Positions 6,892 through 13,755 of a stretch of DNA of 25,380 bases are shown piece by piece. Numbering within the stretch: the first letter of the stretch is position 1; each line of letters begins with the position of its first letter. A model generated the notes under the pieces. That model made no database searches. It saw nothing but the letters and a program-made list of their open reading frames with translations, and was not told the origin of the DNA. The position numbers and the translations under genes are program-made. This DNA is from DAOUEH01 sp034430515 (GTDB taxonomy: Bacteria > Chloroflexota > Dehalococcoidia > Dehalococcoidales > RBG-16-60-22), in contig DAOUEP010000079.1 of assembly GCA_034430515.1 (NCBI GenBank), forward strand, positions 1 to 25,380. Reading direction: 5' to 3'.

Positions 6892-8550
6892 TCAGGCCGG
6901 TGCCGGCCCGGTGCCGTTTCCGGTTTCCGTCACGGACTTCTTTGGCTTGGTCGCCAGGATAGTCATGGCATCCCCGGTGGGGTTGAGGTGGGGCGGCTTC
7001 AAGTGGGCCGGGTCGGCCCCTTCGGCCTGCCGCTGGGCCTGGTAGACGGCGAAGGTACCTATTGGTAAAAGACTCACCTCCACGCCGAAACCAATGGCGT
7101 CCCGCCAGTCCTCGCGGGTGCCCGCCCGGGCGCGCTCGCTGGCGCCGGCAGCCATGAGCTGCCGGTTTATCGCCGCCGCCAGTTCGGCGGCGGTAGTCCG
7201 GCAGTCTTCTTTAGGCTCGATGAGCAGGTGGAGCACCGTATCGCCGGGCGTTTTGTAGGCTATCCAGTCCTCGTAGGACACGCCGGAGCCCTCGATGGCC
7301 TGCCAGATTTTCTTTTCCGTCAGCTTGACGACGGTGAAGTCGAGGACACCGTCGGTACGCCGCTCGAAGGCCATCTGCGGAATATCTATGCCCAACCGCT
7401 CGTTGCGCCGGGCGGTGATTTCTACCAGGTCACCGATGCGGTAACGTACCATCGCCCCGCCGTGAAAGCTGGTGATAACCACCTCGTAGCTTCCCCCGAC
7501 CTCCACCTCGTCCAGCAGCAGGGCCTGCGGCTGGTAGCTGCGGTCCATCTCCCATTTGATAACCTCCTCCTCGGGGATAAACTCCAGCAGGTTCAGGTTG
7601 GGGACAAAGGTCATCCCCTCATAGTCCCAGGTCTGGGTGGCGATGACGCCCCCCTCCGAGCAGGAATAGATATCCAGCGGATAGCGCCCCCAGAGCTCCT
7701 TGACCTTTTCCTTGTAGACCCAGCTGTCCAGGCCGCTGGAGATAATGCCCCTGACCGCCCACAGGTCGCGCGGCAGCAGCTTCCGCCCGGCCAGGCGGCT
7801 CTTGAGCACTCCCTTGGCCAGGCGCCAGAGCGCCCGGGGCTGGCCGAGGAAAGGCCGCAGGTCGACCCGCTGCGACGTATCGCGGAATCTCTCCCCGATG
7901 GCCACCAGCACCAGTGAGAGGCCGAAAAAGCAGTCCAGCCCCTGCGACATGGCCTGACGGAAGCCCAGCCTGAGCCTATCTTCAAAGGGCAGGCCCTCGG
8001 CTTCCTCGATAGTCGGCATGTATTCCAAGGGGGCCTGCCGGCGCAGGATATCGGCGAAGGCGCCGGAAACGTAGGGCCGCTGCGCCACGGCGTAGAGTAT
8101 CTTGATACAATCGGGAACTTTGGAGGTATCGCCCCAGTCCCGGCAGCTGGAAAGGATGCCGATGCCGAAGAGGACTTCGCTCAGCTCCTCGCAGAAGGCG
8201 CGGCTGAAGGGTATCCACTTATAGGGGTAGTCGCCGGAGCGGCCGGAGGTATGCACCCACTGCTCGGCCCCGGCCGGCAGGCTGTCGGCCTGTTTTTCCA
8301 GCAGTTCGGGGCAGTAGTCCTTATAGGTGGTCAGGGGGACGCTCTTGCGGAACTCGGCGAGGGTCTGCGGCCTGGCGCCGCGCATTATCTTTTGGCCCAG
8401 GGAGCTGGCGTTGAGCCGGGCAAGCTGCTCTTCGAGGAGGCGCCGCTGGATATCCATGAACTCGCCGATAGTCAGCCCCAGATAGCCGCAGCACATCTGC
8501 CACAGCTCCTGGCTCCGGCCCTGGCGTAACAGGTCTCCCGCTCTAGGCAT
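6892..8550 (-). CDS. GH3-like adenylate-forming enzyme (ANL superfamily)
   Basis: The protein (552 residues from the ATG at 8548-8550) has the layout of the GH3 branch of the ANL superfamily, enzymes that activate a carboxylic acid with ATP and often conjugate it to an amino acid or other nucleophile. Visible motifs are the phosphate-binding loop HTSGRSGDYPYKWIP (from about residue 100), a YSCSEGG acidic motif (about 295-301) and the YRIGD motif (about 370-374) near the small C-terminal domain. The substrate cannot be read from the sequence. An in-frame TTG at 8592 would add 14 residues. I prefer the ATG because a TAAGG Shine-Dalgarno-like site lies 6 nt upstream. The gene stands alone, preceded by an array of TTCTA repeats and then by a ribbon-helix-helix regulator gene on the same strand. 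Confidence 0.8.
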   Translation of the reverse strand: MPRAGDLLRQGRSQELWQMCCGYLGLTIGEFMDIQRRLLEEQLARLNASSLGQKIMRGARPQTLAEFRKSVPLTTYKDYCPELLEKQADSLPAGAEQWVHTSGRSGDYPYKWIPFSRAFCEELSEVLFGIGILSSCRDWGDTSKVPDCIKILYAVAQRPYVSGAFADILRRQAPLEYMPTIEEAEGLPFEDRLRLGFRQAMSQGLDCFFGLSLVLVAIGERFRDTSQRVDLRPFLGQPRALWRLAKGVLKSRLAGRKLLPRDLWAVRGIISSGLDSWVYKEKVKELWGRYPLDIYSCSEGGVIATQTWDYEGMTFVPNLNLLEFIPEEEVIKWEMDRSYQPQALLLDEVEVGGSYEVVITSFHGGAMVRYRIGDLVEITARRNERLGIDIPQMAFERRTDGVLDFTVVKLTEKKIWQAIEGSGVSYEDWIAYKTPGDTVLHLLIEPKEDCRTTAAELAAAINRQLMAAGASERARAGTREDWRDAIGFGVEVSLLPIGTFAVYQAQRQAEGADPAHLKPPHLNPTGDAMTILATKPKKSVTETGNGTGPAPA

Positions 8551-8645
8551 AATGAACCTTACCAGTCTATCGGTATTGCCGGAAAAAGGCAATACTTTAG
8601 CCCCAGCCTAAGACAATTAAGGCCAGGTTTGAAGGTACTTTTTTA

Positions 8646-8690
8646 TAGAACGTAGTTATAGAACAATCCTCTAGAACTAAGTTCTAGAGG
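8646..8690. promoter_or_regulatory. Operator-like TTCTA/TAGAA array upstream of the GH3 gene
   Basis: TAGAAC occurs at 8646-8651, 8659-8664 and 8672-8677, a strict 13-bp period. It is followed by the inverted copy GTTCTA at 8681-8686. The last two copies are the core of a perfect 11-bp inverted repeat with a single central base (8668-8690, arms CCTCTAGAACT and AGTTCTAGAGG). No T-tract follows on either strand, so it is not a typical intrinsic terminator. It sits in the 182-bp gap between the ribbon-helix-helix gene and the GH3 start, so control of GH3 by that or another repressor is a reasonable inference. I could not find a convincing -35/-10 pair here. Confidence 0.55.
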
Positions 8691-8732
8691 ATGAGGGGAT
8701 TTACGTATATCGGGTTGGCGCGGGGAGAGGAG

Positions 8733-9077
8733 CTAGCCGTCCTTTTCGGCTTCGCCCGCCCCGGCCAGGGACGCCAGCCGCTCGGTCAGTGCCCGGACAT
8801 CGGCGGGGGGACTTCCCTCGCCGCCGGACATCACGTAGCTGGCGAAGGACCGGAGAAAATCGTCGAGGAGGCCGGTCAGCTGCCGGGTGAACTTGAGGAA
8901 GTCTTCCCTGGGGACGTATCCGTCGCGCCGCTCGCCATCCTTGAGCTGGTGCTGAATGAGATAGTTGACGAACTCGGTGCGGTTCAGCTCGCCGCGGTTC
9001 TGGTCTATCTGCTTGACAACGTCTTCTTTGACCACCATTATCAGGTCGTCTTCATCCAGCATCAGGGTTCTTTTCAT
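8733..9077 (-). CDS. Small ribbon-helix-helix-like protein (CopG/Arc type), probable regulator
   Basis: This 114-residue protein begins MKRTLMLDEDDLIMVVKED. Residues 1-50 fit a ribbon-helix-helix pattern: a short strand, a helix (VVKQIDQNRGE), the turn, and a second helix (NRTEFVNYLIQHQL). Such proteins usually bind short repeated DNA sites as dimers or act as antitoxins. The C-terminal 60 residues are predicted helical and acidic, without a family I recognise. The start at 9077 is chosen because a perfect GGAGG (9086-9090) lies 8 nt upstream. A longer frame from 9101 has no such site. No toxin gene is adjacent. The downstream gap carries the TAGAAC array, and a related AGAAC half-site lies in its own leader (9104-9108). 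The regulatory role is inference. Confidence 0.6.
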   Translation of the reverse strand: MKRTLMLDEDDLIMVVKEDVVKQIDQNRGELNRTEFVNYLIQHQLKDGERRDGYVPREDFLKFTRQLTGLLDDFLRSFASYVMSGGEGSPPADVRALTERLASLAGAGEAEKDG

Positions 9078-9229
9078 CGCGCTTGCCTCCGTGCCATCCA
9101 AAAGTTCTGTTTATATTGTCATGTTTAGTCTAGCATCGGGGCATAAATATACGTGTAAAAGTAATAAAGGATTCGTAAATATTTGGTTAAGATTGCATGA
9201 ACCGGCGGTACGGCGGGGCAGAGGGCGGG

Positions 9230-10027
9230 TTAAAAGAGGGACTGGTACCAGTTGTAGATATTGCTCCCCCAGAGCAGGGCCACGATGGGCCCGATGCCCA
9301 GAAACGTGCCGTAGGGGACGACGTCCTTTCTCCCCTTGAGCTTGAAAAGGACGAGGAAGACGGCTACAACGCCGCCGAGCAGTATCCCGGTGAGCAGGCC
9401 GACGATGAGCAGGGGCACCCCGGTCACCAGCCCGATGAGGGCGGCCAGCTTGATATCGCCGACGCCGATGCCCTGCGGCACGATGAGCCAGACGATGAGG
9501 AAAAATACCAGAGCGATGCCCCCGCCGATAAGCCCGCTGAGGATGACGGGCCGGGGCACCATTTCCAGATTGCCGAGGATACCGGCCTGGGGCCAGATGG
9601 AGGCGGCGCCGAGGAGGAGCAGGGCCACCGCCATGGCCGGGTAGGTTACCTTATTCAAAATGAGCTGGCGCTCCCAGTCGATGAAGATAATCACCAGGAA
9701 GACGCAGCTCCAGAAGGCGGTGACGGCAAAGGGGACGCTGAGGCCGAAGCGCCAGAAGGCCAGGAAAAAGAGGACGCCGCCGAGCACCTCCACCAGCAGC
9801 ACGCGCCGGGGAATGGCCGCCCGGCAGTAGCGGCAGCGCCCTCGCAACCAGAGGTAGCTGACGACGGGGACTAGGTCCAGAATGCGCAGGCGGCGCCCGC
9901 AGCCGTCGCAGCGGGAAGGCGGCGAGATGAGCGACCGGCCTTCCGGCAGGCGGTCGATGCAGACGTTGAGAAAGCTGCCGACGGCCAGGCCCGCCAGCGT
10001 GAAGATAACCGTAAGGGTGGCGTCCAT
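9230..10027 (-). CDS. Type IV prepilin peptidase / leader peptidase (A24 family)
   Basis: This 265-residue integral membrane aspartyl protease cleaves, and in bifunctional forms N-methylates, type IV prepilins and related pseudopilins at the inner face of the membrane. The N-terminus reads AGLAVGSFLNVCIDRLP, typical of the family. A cytoplasmic zinc-type cluster has CDGC and CRYC pairs. The two catalytic aspartates are in IDWERQLI and GVGDIKLAAL. About seven or eight hydrophobic segments are seen. Starts at 10063 (TTG) and 10036 (ATG) fall in the -35 and -10 boxes of the only good promoter, so the ATG at 10025-10027, 7 nt after the -10, is chosen. No pilin or assembly genes are in the window, so the substrates are elsewhere in the genome. 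Confidence 0.92.
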   Translation of the reverse strand: MDATLTVIFTLAGLAVGSFLNVCIDRLPEGRSLISPPSRCDGCGRRLRILDLVPVVSYLWLRGRCRYCRAAIPRRVLLVEVLGGVLFFLAFWRFGLSVPFAVTAFWSCVFLVIIFIDWERQLILNKVTYPAMAVALLLLGAASIWPQAGILGNLEMVPRPVILSGLIGGGIALVFFLIVWLIVPQGIGVGDIKLAALIGLVTGVPLLIVGLLTGILLGGVVAVFLVLFKLKGRKDVVPYGTFLGIGPIVALLWGSNIYNWYQSLF

Positions 10028-10034
10028 CCCTCCC

Positions 10035-10063
10035 ATTGTGCCGCTTTCTCGGGGCGGCGTCAA
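10035..10063 (-). promoter_or_regulatory. Candidate promoter of the prepilin peptidase gene
   Basis: On the minus strand TTGACG (10058-10063) and CACAAT (10035-10040) are separated by exactly 17 bp. The preferred ATG (10027) starts 7 nt after the -10, so the transcript would be leaderless. The GGAGGG immediately adjoining that ATG is too close to work as a Shine-Dalgarno site. Confidence 0.5.
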
Positions 10064-10089
10064 CTATAGCCCCCCCCTTAAACACCCCT

Positions 10090-10215
10090 GGGTGGGGCAA
10101 AGCAACGGGCTAAGCCGCCGATGTGCCGAGGGCGGCCTGCCCGCCGAAGCCTCGTGCGCAGGCGGGGCCGGGGTGGGAATAGATAACCCCGCCGGGGAGG
10201 CGGGGTGGAAAATAG
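10090..10215 (-). repeat. Dispersed intergenic element, copy A (with extra hairpin)
   Basis: Read on the minus strand, this stretch between trkA and the prepilin peptidase gene matches 18862-18949. Exact shared blocks include GTTATCTATTCCCACCC (10171-10187) and GCGGCTTAGCCCGT (10105-10118), with good matches between and around them. Copy A carries about 30 bp that copy B lacks. The extra DNA forms its own hairpin with arms CCCGCC (10140-10145) and GGCGGG (10161-10166). The element contains no open reading frame of note. It resembles a REP-like or small structured repeat. Confidence 0.65.
10181..10206 (-). terminator. Possible terminator downstream of the usp-trkA genes
   Basis: A GC-rich hairpin with 8-bp arms ACCCCGCC and GGCGGGGT around a 5-base loop (10186-10206) lies 22 bp past the trkA stop. 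On the minus strand it is followed by TTATCTATT, which is only partly T-rich. It is also a conserved part of the dispersed element, so its role as a terminator is uncertain. Confidence 0.35.
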
Positions 10216-10228
10216 CGCCTGAACCTGT

Positions 10229-10891
10229 CTAGATACCCCTCAGGGCCTCCTGAAGGGCGTCCTTGGTCTCCGGCGTCGTCACGGCGATAATCTGGTCGCC
10301 GGCCTTGAGGACGGTGGCGGGCGCCGGGGCGCGGGCGCTGCCCTCGGTGGGGATAATCAGCGCCAGCTTGCTCTCCTTGGGCAGCTTCAGCTGCTTGACC
10401 GCCTTGCCGACGGTGGCCGATTCCGGGGAAATCTTGACGTCCACGATGACCAGCCCCTTTTCGTCCAGCGAGAGCAGCTCGGTGGCCGGGTGGGTGGGCA
10501 CTTCGCGCTCGATGGTCTCCAGGATAATATCGGTAGTGCTGATGGTAACGTCCACCCCCAGCTTTTTGAAGAGGCCGGCGTTCTGGGGGTTGCGCAGGCG
10601 GGCGATGGTGCGGGGCACGTTGTGCTTGTGCTTGGCCACCTGGCAGGCCACCAGGTTGTCCTCGTCGTCGCCGGTTACCGCCACCAGCATGTCGGCCCGG
10701 CCGGTGCCCACCTCGGCCAGGGTGGCCGCCTCGCAGCCGTCGCCACGGAAGCAGACGCTCCCCAGCTCGTCGGTGATGGTCTTGCAGACGCGGGCGTCCT
10801 TTTCCAGCACCAGCACCTCGTGGCCCTCGTTAAGCAGGGCCTTGAGCAGGTAATAGCCCAGCCGGCCGCCGCCGATAACGATGATATACAT
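10229..10891 (-). CDS. trkA: TrkA/RCK protein with NAD-binding and TrkA-C domains
   Basis: This 220-residue cytosolic regulatory subunit probably gates a cation transporter in response to nucleotide. It has an RCK-N Rossmann domain (GGGRLGYYLLKAL near the start, VLEKD acidic residue after beta 2) over about residues 1-135. A TrkA-C domain follows (about 140-220, with VGKAVKQLKLPKESKLALI and GDQIIAVTTPE). It begins 3 nt after the stop of a second, shorter TrkA gene, which itself follows a UspA gene, giving a three-gene operon. Family knowledge: RCK subunits usually control Trk/Ktr K+ uptake or related channels. No TrkH/KtrB gene is in the window, and the nearest transporter is the APC permease upstream. 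The partner is therefore unresolved. Confidence 0.88.
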   Translation of the reverse strand: MYIIVIGGGRLGYYLLKALLNEGHEVLVLEKDARVCKTITDELGSVCFRGDGCEAATLAEVGTGRADMLVAVTGDDEDNLVACQVAKHKHNVPRTIARLRNPQNAGLFKKLGVDVTISTTDIILETIEREVPTHPATELLSLDEKGLVIVDVKISPESATVGKAVKQLKLPKESKLALIIPTEGSARAPAPATVLKAGDQIIAVTTPETKDALQEALRGI

Positions 10892-10894
10892 AGC

Positions 10895-11335
10895 TTACTT
10901 CTTTTCCTCTTTCTTCTCGGCCTTACCGGTCTCCGGCGGCTGGCCGATTCTCTCCCGCAGCAGCTGGGCGAAAATCCTGGTGGGACTGATGGTCTCCAGG
11001 CCCAGGGCGGCGTACATCTCCTCGCGCAGGGGGTCGTAGATGCGGCACATGACGCGGGGCACCTCGAAGATATGTTTGGCAATCTGGCAGGCCATGACGT
11101 TGCGGTTATCGCCCTGGGTCAGCGCCACGAACATGTCGGCGTCCTCGATGCCGGCCTTCTTCAGGGCCTCCTCGTCGATGCCGTTGCCGTAGAGGGCGGT
11201 GCCCCCGAACGAGGCCGGCAGCCGCCGGAAGCTGTAGGTATCGTTATCCAGGACGGTGACTTCGTGGCCGTCCTCGTCCAGCAGCGACGCCAGCCTGGCG
11301 CCGACGCGCCCGCAGCCCATAATGACTATTTTCAT
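10895..11335 (-). CDS. TrkA-N (RCK-N only) nucleotide-binding protein
   Basis: This 146-residue protein consists of one Rossmann-type RCK-N domain (MGCGRVGARLASLLDEDGH at the N-terminus, VLDND acidic residue after beta 2). It ends in a highly charged tail rich in lysine and glutamate. It lacks the TrkA-C domain found in its downstream neighbour, with which it is clearly paralogous. The two could form a heteromeric RCK ring, which is inference. It starts 13 nt after the UspA stop and ends 3 nt before the next trkA start. No strong Shine-Dalgarno sequence is seen, so it may rely on translational coupling. Confidence 0.88.
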   Translation of the reverse strand: MKIVIMGCGRVGARLASLLDEDGHEVTVLDNDTYSFRRLPASFGGTALYGNGIDEEALKKAGIEDADMFVALTQGDNRNVMACQIAKHIFEVPRVMCRIYDPLREEMYAALGLETISPTRIFAQLLRERIGQPPETGKAEKKEEKK

Positions 11336-11348
11336 CGGATAATCCGTT

Positions 11349-11780
11349 TCACTCCGTTACGGCTTGCTGTTGATAGAGTATAACCGGGCAGGGCGAATTT
11401 TTCAACACGTAGGGGACGACGTTGCCCAGGTTGAACTGCCCGAAGTGCCGCTTGTACTTAAAGCCCATCAGGATAAGGTCCACCTCCCGTTCCACCGCCT
11501 CGTCGACGATGGCCGGGCCTACCTCCCGGGCCTGGAGGACGTCGGTCTCCACCTCGTAGTCCGCCTCGTCGGTGATGTTCTCCACCCGGTCGAGGATAGC
11601 CTCGGCCTTGGTAATCTCGGACTGGATTTCGGCGTCCAGCGGCAGGGCGCGCTTGATGGTCACCACCGCGACGGCCCAGACCTTGCCCTTGTCCTTCTTG
11701 GCCAGGCGGCAGGCCAGCTTGACGGCTTCTTCGTCGGCATCGCTGCCGCCTACCGCTACCAGTATCTTTTTATATTCCAT
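11349..11780 (-). CDS. Universal stress protein A family protein
   Basis: This 143-residue protein has the UspA fold. It begins with the ILVAVGGSD strand, in the position that usually carries an aspartate for nucleotide contact. Near the C-terminus it has LILMGFKYKRHFGQFNLGNVV and ends with PCPVILYQQ. The ATP-binding G-2x-G-9x-G(S/T) pattern is imperfect: GFKYKRHFGQF lacks the usual GxRG. ATP binding is uncertain. It is the first gene of a usp-trkA-trkA operon with its own promoter, 67 bp downstream of the APC permease gene. UspA-like domains are fused to or encoded beside several APC and cation transporters, so a regulatory role on the adjacent permease is plausible. Confidence 0.88.
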   Translation of the reverse strand: MEYKKILVAVGGSDADEEAVKLACRLAKKDKGKVWAVAVVTIKRALPLDAEIQSEITKAEAILDRVENITDEADYEVETDVLQAREVGPAIVDEAVEREVDLILMGFKYKRHFGQFNLGNVVPYVLKNSPCPVILYQQQAVTE

Positions 11781-11812
11781 GCTCGCTAACCCGTTTTCCG
11801 CCGATAGTGGCT

Positions 11813-11841
11813 ATTATATCGCTATTGCCGCCAATCCACAA
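11813..11841 (-). promoter_or_regulatory. Promoter of the usp-trkA-trkA operon
   Basis: On the minus strand a perfect TATAAT -10 (11813-11818) is preceded after exactly 17 bp by TTGTGG (11836-11841), a moderate -35. It lies in the 67-bp gap after the permease stop, so the three downstream genes can be expressed independently of the permease. Confidence 0.6.
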
Positions 11842-11847
11842 TACTTT

Positions 11848-13317
11848 TCAGGGTTTTTTTTCGGCGGTTTCGCCGGGTCTTACCTGCCATTCGTCCACCG
11901 GCTTGCGGCGCCGCCGGCGGATGAAGTAGTAAATCACCATCCCCACCACCATCCAGCCCAGGCCCACCCAGCGGCTGTACGCCTGGGTAATGAGGATGAT
12001 GACCCATATCGCCGCGGTGGAGACCAGGCCGATGACGGCGCTGATGGGTATCTCCCGGCCCCGGATGTGGATGTTCCAGCCCAGCTTGAAGGGGCGGGGC
12101 AGGTCCGGCTTGCGGATTCTGAGCCCGATGATGGAGGCGTGCGCCATCATAAAGGCCAGCAGCGAGCCGACGGCGTAGAGGGCCCCCATGTTGGCGAAGA
12201 CATCGGTAGCGAAGAAACCGGGCAGCAGCAGCACTATGGCGATGGCGCTGAAGACGATGATGGCCATGTAGGGCGTCTTGAACCGCTTGTGGACGCGGCT
12301 GAGGAAGGACGGCACCAGGCCGTGCGTCCCCTGCGAGAAGGCTAGCCGCGAGATGCCGATGAGACCGGCGTTGGTGGCGATGAGGAGTATCGTCCCGGCC
12401 AGGACGGCGATGAGCGGTTTGAGCACGGTGCGGATAATCTCCACCGGCAGGTTAGAGGCGATGCCGGCCACCGGGTCGCGGGCCCATTCCGTGGCCAGCT
12501 CCTGGGGCGTCATCGCCGAGAGGGATACCAGCGAGATACCGGCGAAAATGACCAGCACGGCCACAATCATCAGCACCAGCGCCCGGGGGACGCTTTTCTC
12601 CGGCCTTTTAGTCTCCTCCGCCATCTGTGACATCGTCTCGATGCCGGTATAGGCGATGGTGGCCAGGGCGATGCCCAGGACGAGGTTCTCGGTGCTGGGC
12701 CAGTTGTTGATAATGCTCTGCCACAGCCGGGACGGGTCGAAGAGCAAAATGAAGCCGATGACCACCAGCGATACCTGGGTGAGGATATCAATCAGGGTGG
12801 CCCCCACGTTGATGAAGGACGTTTCCCGGATGCCGATGACGTTCACCATCATGAGGAAAAAGACGATGCCTACGGAGGTGAAGGTGCCGATGATGATGTT
12901 GTCCTTGAACGGCTCCCAGAAAAACCCCAGGTAGGGTGGGATGGTGAAGGCGGAGATGGAGATGGTGACGATGTAGCTGAGCATGAGCGCCCAGCCGGCC
13001 ACGAAACCGGCCGTCTCGCCGAAGCTATGCCGGGCGAAGCTGGCCGAGCCGCCGGCCTCCGGCAGGGCCGCCGTGCCCTCGGCGTAGGTAAGGGCCGTGA
13101 AGATGAAAAGCACCCCGGCGATGCCCAGGGCGACCGGCGTCGCCCCCAGGGCCACCAGGGCCACGATGCCCAGGGCGTAGTAAATCGAAGAGCCGACGTT
13201 CCCGTAGCCGGCGCTGAACACGGCGGGAATCCCCAGCACTCTTCTTAAACGGAACCGCTTGATTCTCCGGGGACGGAAAATCCTGTCGCCGGGTTTGTGA
13301 CTCCAAAGCTCAGGCAT
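11848..13317 (-). CDS. APC-superfamily permease (amino acid or possibly K+ transporter)
   Basis: This 489-residue membrane protein has about twelve hydrophobic segments and APC-superfamily features. It has an unwound first-helix region (FSAGYGNVGSSIYYALG), ALPEAGGSASFARH at the end of helix 2, a helix 6 region IAYTGIETMSQMAEETKRPE, and ATNAGLIGISRLAFSQG in helix 8. Family knowledge suggests proton-coupled amino acid uptake. Some APC members with cytosolic Usp-like modules (the KimA type) import K+ instead, and the downstream UspA and TrkA genes fit that option. The substrate cannot be decided here. The ATG start lies about 18 nt from a TGATATAAT extended -10. A helix-turn-helix gene is divergently transcribed from the shared 180-bp intergenic region. 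Confidence 0.88.
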   Translation of the reverse strand: MPELWSHKPGDRIFRPRRIKRFRLRRVLGIPAVFSAGYGNVGSSIYYALGIVALVALGATPVALGIAGVLFIFTALTYAEGTAALPEAGGSASFARHSFGETAGFVAGWALMLSYIVTISISAFTIPPYLGFFWEPFKDNIIIGTFTSVGIVFFLMMVNVIGIRETSFINVGATLIDILTQVSLVVIGFILLFDPSRLWQSIINNWPSTENLVLGIALATIAYTGIETMSQMAEETKRPEKSVPRALVLMIVAVLVIFAGISLVSLSAMTPQELATEWARDPVAGIASNLPVEIIRTVLKPLIAVLAGTILLIATNAGLIGISRLAFSQGTHGLVPSFLSRVHKRFKTPYMAIIVFSAIAIVLLLPGFFATDVFANMGALYAVGSLLAFMMAHASIIGLRIRKPDLPRPFKLGWNIHIRGREIPISAVIGLVSTAAIWVIILITQAYSRWVGLGWMVVGMVIYYFIRRRRRKPVDEWQVRPGETAEKKP

Positions 13318-13334
13318 GTTTCTTCAACGGGAAT

Positions 13335-13343
13335 ATTATATCA
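13335..13343 (-). promoter_or_regulatory. Extended -10 promoter of the APC permease gene
   Basis: TGATATAAT on the minus strand is a perfect extended -10 (TGn plus TATAAT). No good -35 is present, as is usual for this class. The predicted leader is about 10 nt and contains only a weak GAAG ribosome-binding site. Confidence 0.5.
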
Positions 13344-13408
13344 TGTTAGTCCGAGTAATGATACACGCCTGCCCGGCCCCCGCCGGCGTCTCCCGCAGCA
13401 CCACGATT

Positions 13409-13422
13409 TTGCCAAACGGCAA
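13409..13422. promoter_or_regulatory. Candidate operator 1 upstream of the HTH promoter
   Basis: TTGCC-AAAC-GGCAA is a perfect 5-bp inverted repeat with a 4-bp spacer. It lies between the divergent permease and HTH promoters, 20 bp upstream of the HTH -35. Its GCCAA-NN-GGCAA core recurs at 13475-13486. Confidence 0.45.
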
Positions 13423-13442
13423 CGTTTATACTAGCTAAACCC

Positions 13443-13471
13443 TTGACATATGGTACGATATTCACTATAAT
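13443..13471 (+). promoter_or_regulatory. Perfect consensus sigma-70-type promoter of the HTH gene
   Basis: TTGACA (13443-13448) and TATAAT (13466-13471) are separated by exactly 17 bp, matching the consensus at all 12 positions. Transcription should start near 13478, giving a leader of about 20 nt without a Shine-Dalgarno sequence before the ATG at 13498. Such a strong promoter usually implies tight repression. Confidence 0.85.
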
Positions 13472-13474
13472 ACG

Positions 13475-13486
13475 GCCAACTGGCAA
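13475..13486. promoter_or_regulatory. Candidate operator 2 at the HTH transcription start
   Basis: GCCAACTGGCAA matches 10 of 12 positions of the core of the upstream site (13411-13422). It overlaps the predicted transcription start of the consensus promoter, where a bound protein would block initiation. The two sites are 64 bp apart, close to six helical turns. Confidence 0.45.
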
Positions 13487-13497
13487 TCTGGCTTGAT

Positions 13498-13755
13498 ATG
13501 AATGCAAAAATGATTATCAAGACAAGGGTCTTCGAAATGGCCAGCGGCCGGTACCAGAACCTTTCCCACCTGGCCGAGGCCATGGGTCTATCCGTCAGCC
13601 AGGTCTACCGCGTCCGCGAAGGCAAGCGCGGCATCAACGAGAAATTCATCATCGGGGCGAAGCGGGCCTTCCCCGATTGCCGGCTCGATGAGCTCTTCTA
13701 CTTCAAGACCGAGCCGCGCACCGCGGCCACCCCGACAGTCCCTGCTGCTAGATAG
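13498..13755 (+). CDS. Small helix-turn-helix DNA-binding protein
   Basis: This 85-residue protein is the only plus-strand gene in the left 18.6 kb. Residues about 20-60 form a compact XRE-like helix-turn-helix: NLSHLAEAMGLSVSQVYRVREG, then KRGINEKFIIGAKRAFPDC and LDELFYF. The tail is a short unstructured TAATPTVPAAR. It has a perfect consensus promoter flanked by two related inverted repeats, so autorepression is likely (inference). It is divergent from the APC permease gene, which shares its regulatory region. It overlaps the 3' end of def by 8 bp in convergent orientation. No Shine-Dalgarno sequence precedes the ATG; an in-frame ATG at 13510 is an alternative start. Confidence 0.82.
   Translation: MNAKMIIKTRVFEMASGRYQNLSHLAEAMGLSVSQVYRVREGKRGINEKFIIGAKRAFPDCRLDELFYFKTEPRTAATPTVPAAR

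Noticed and set aside
8668..8690. Inverted repeat as an intrinsic terminator
   Set aside because: No T-tract follows on either strand, and the half-sites continue as a regular 13-bp direct repeat array, which fits an operator better.
9078..9101. Longer N-terminus for the ribbon-helix-helix gene
   Set aside because: The GGAGG site sits inside this extension at the right distance from the ATG at 9077.
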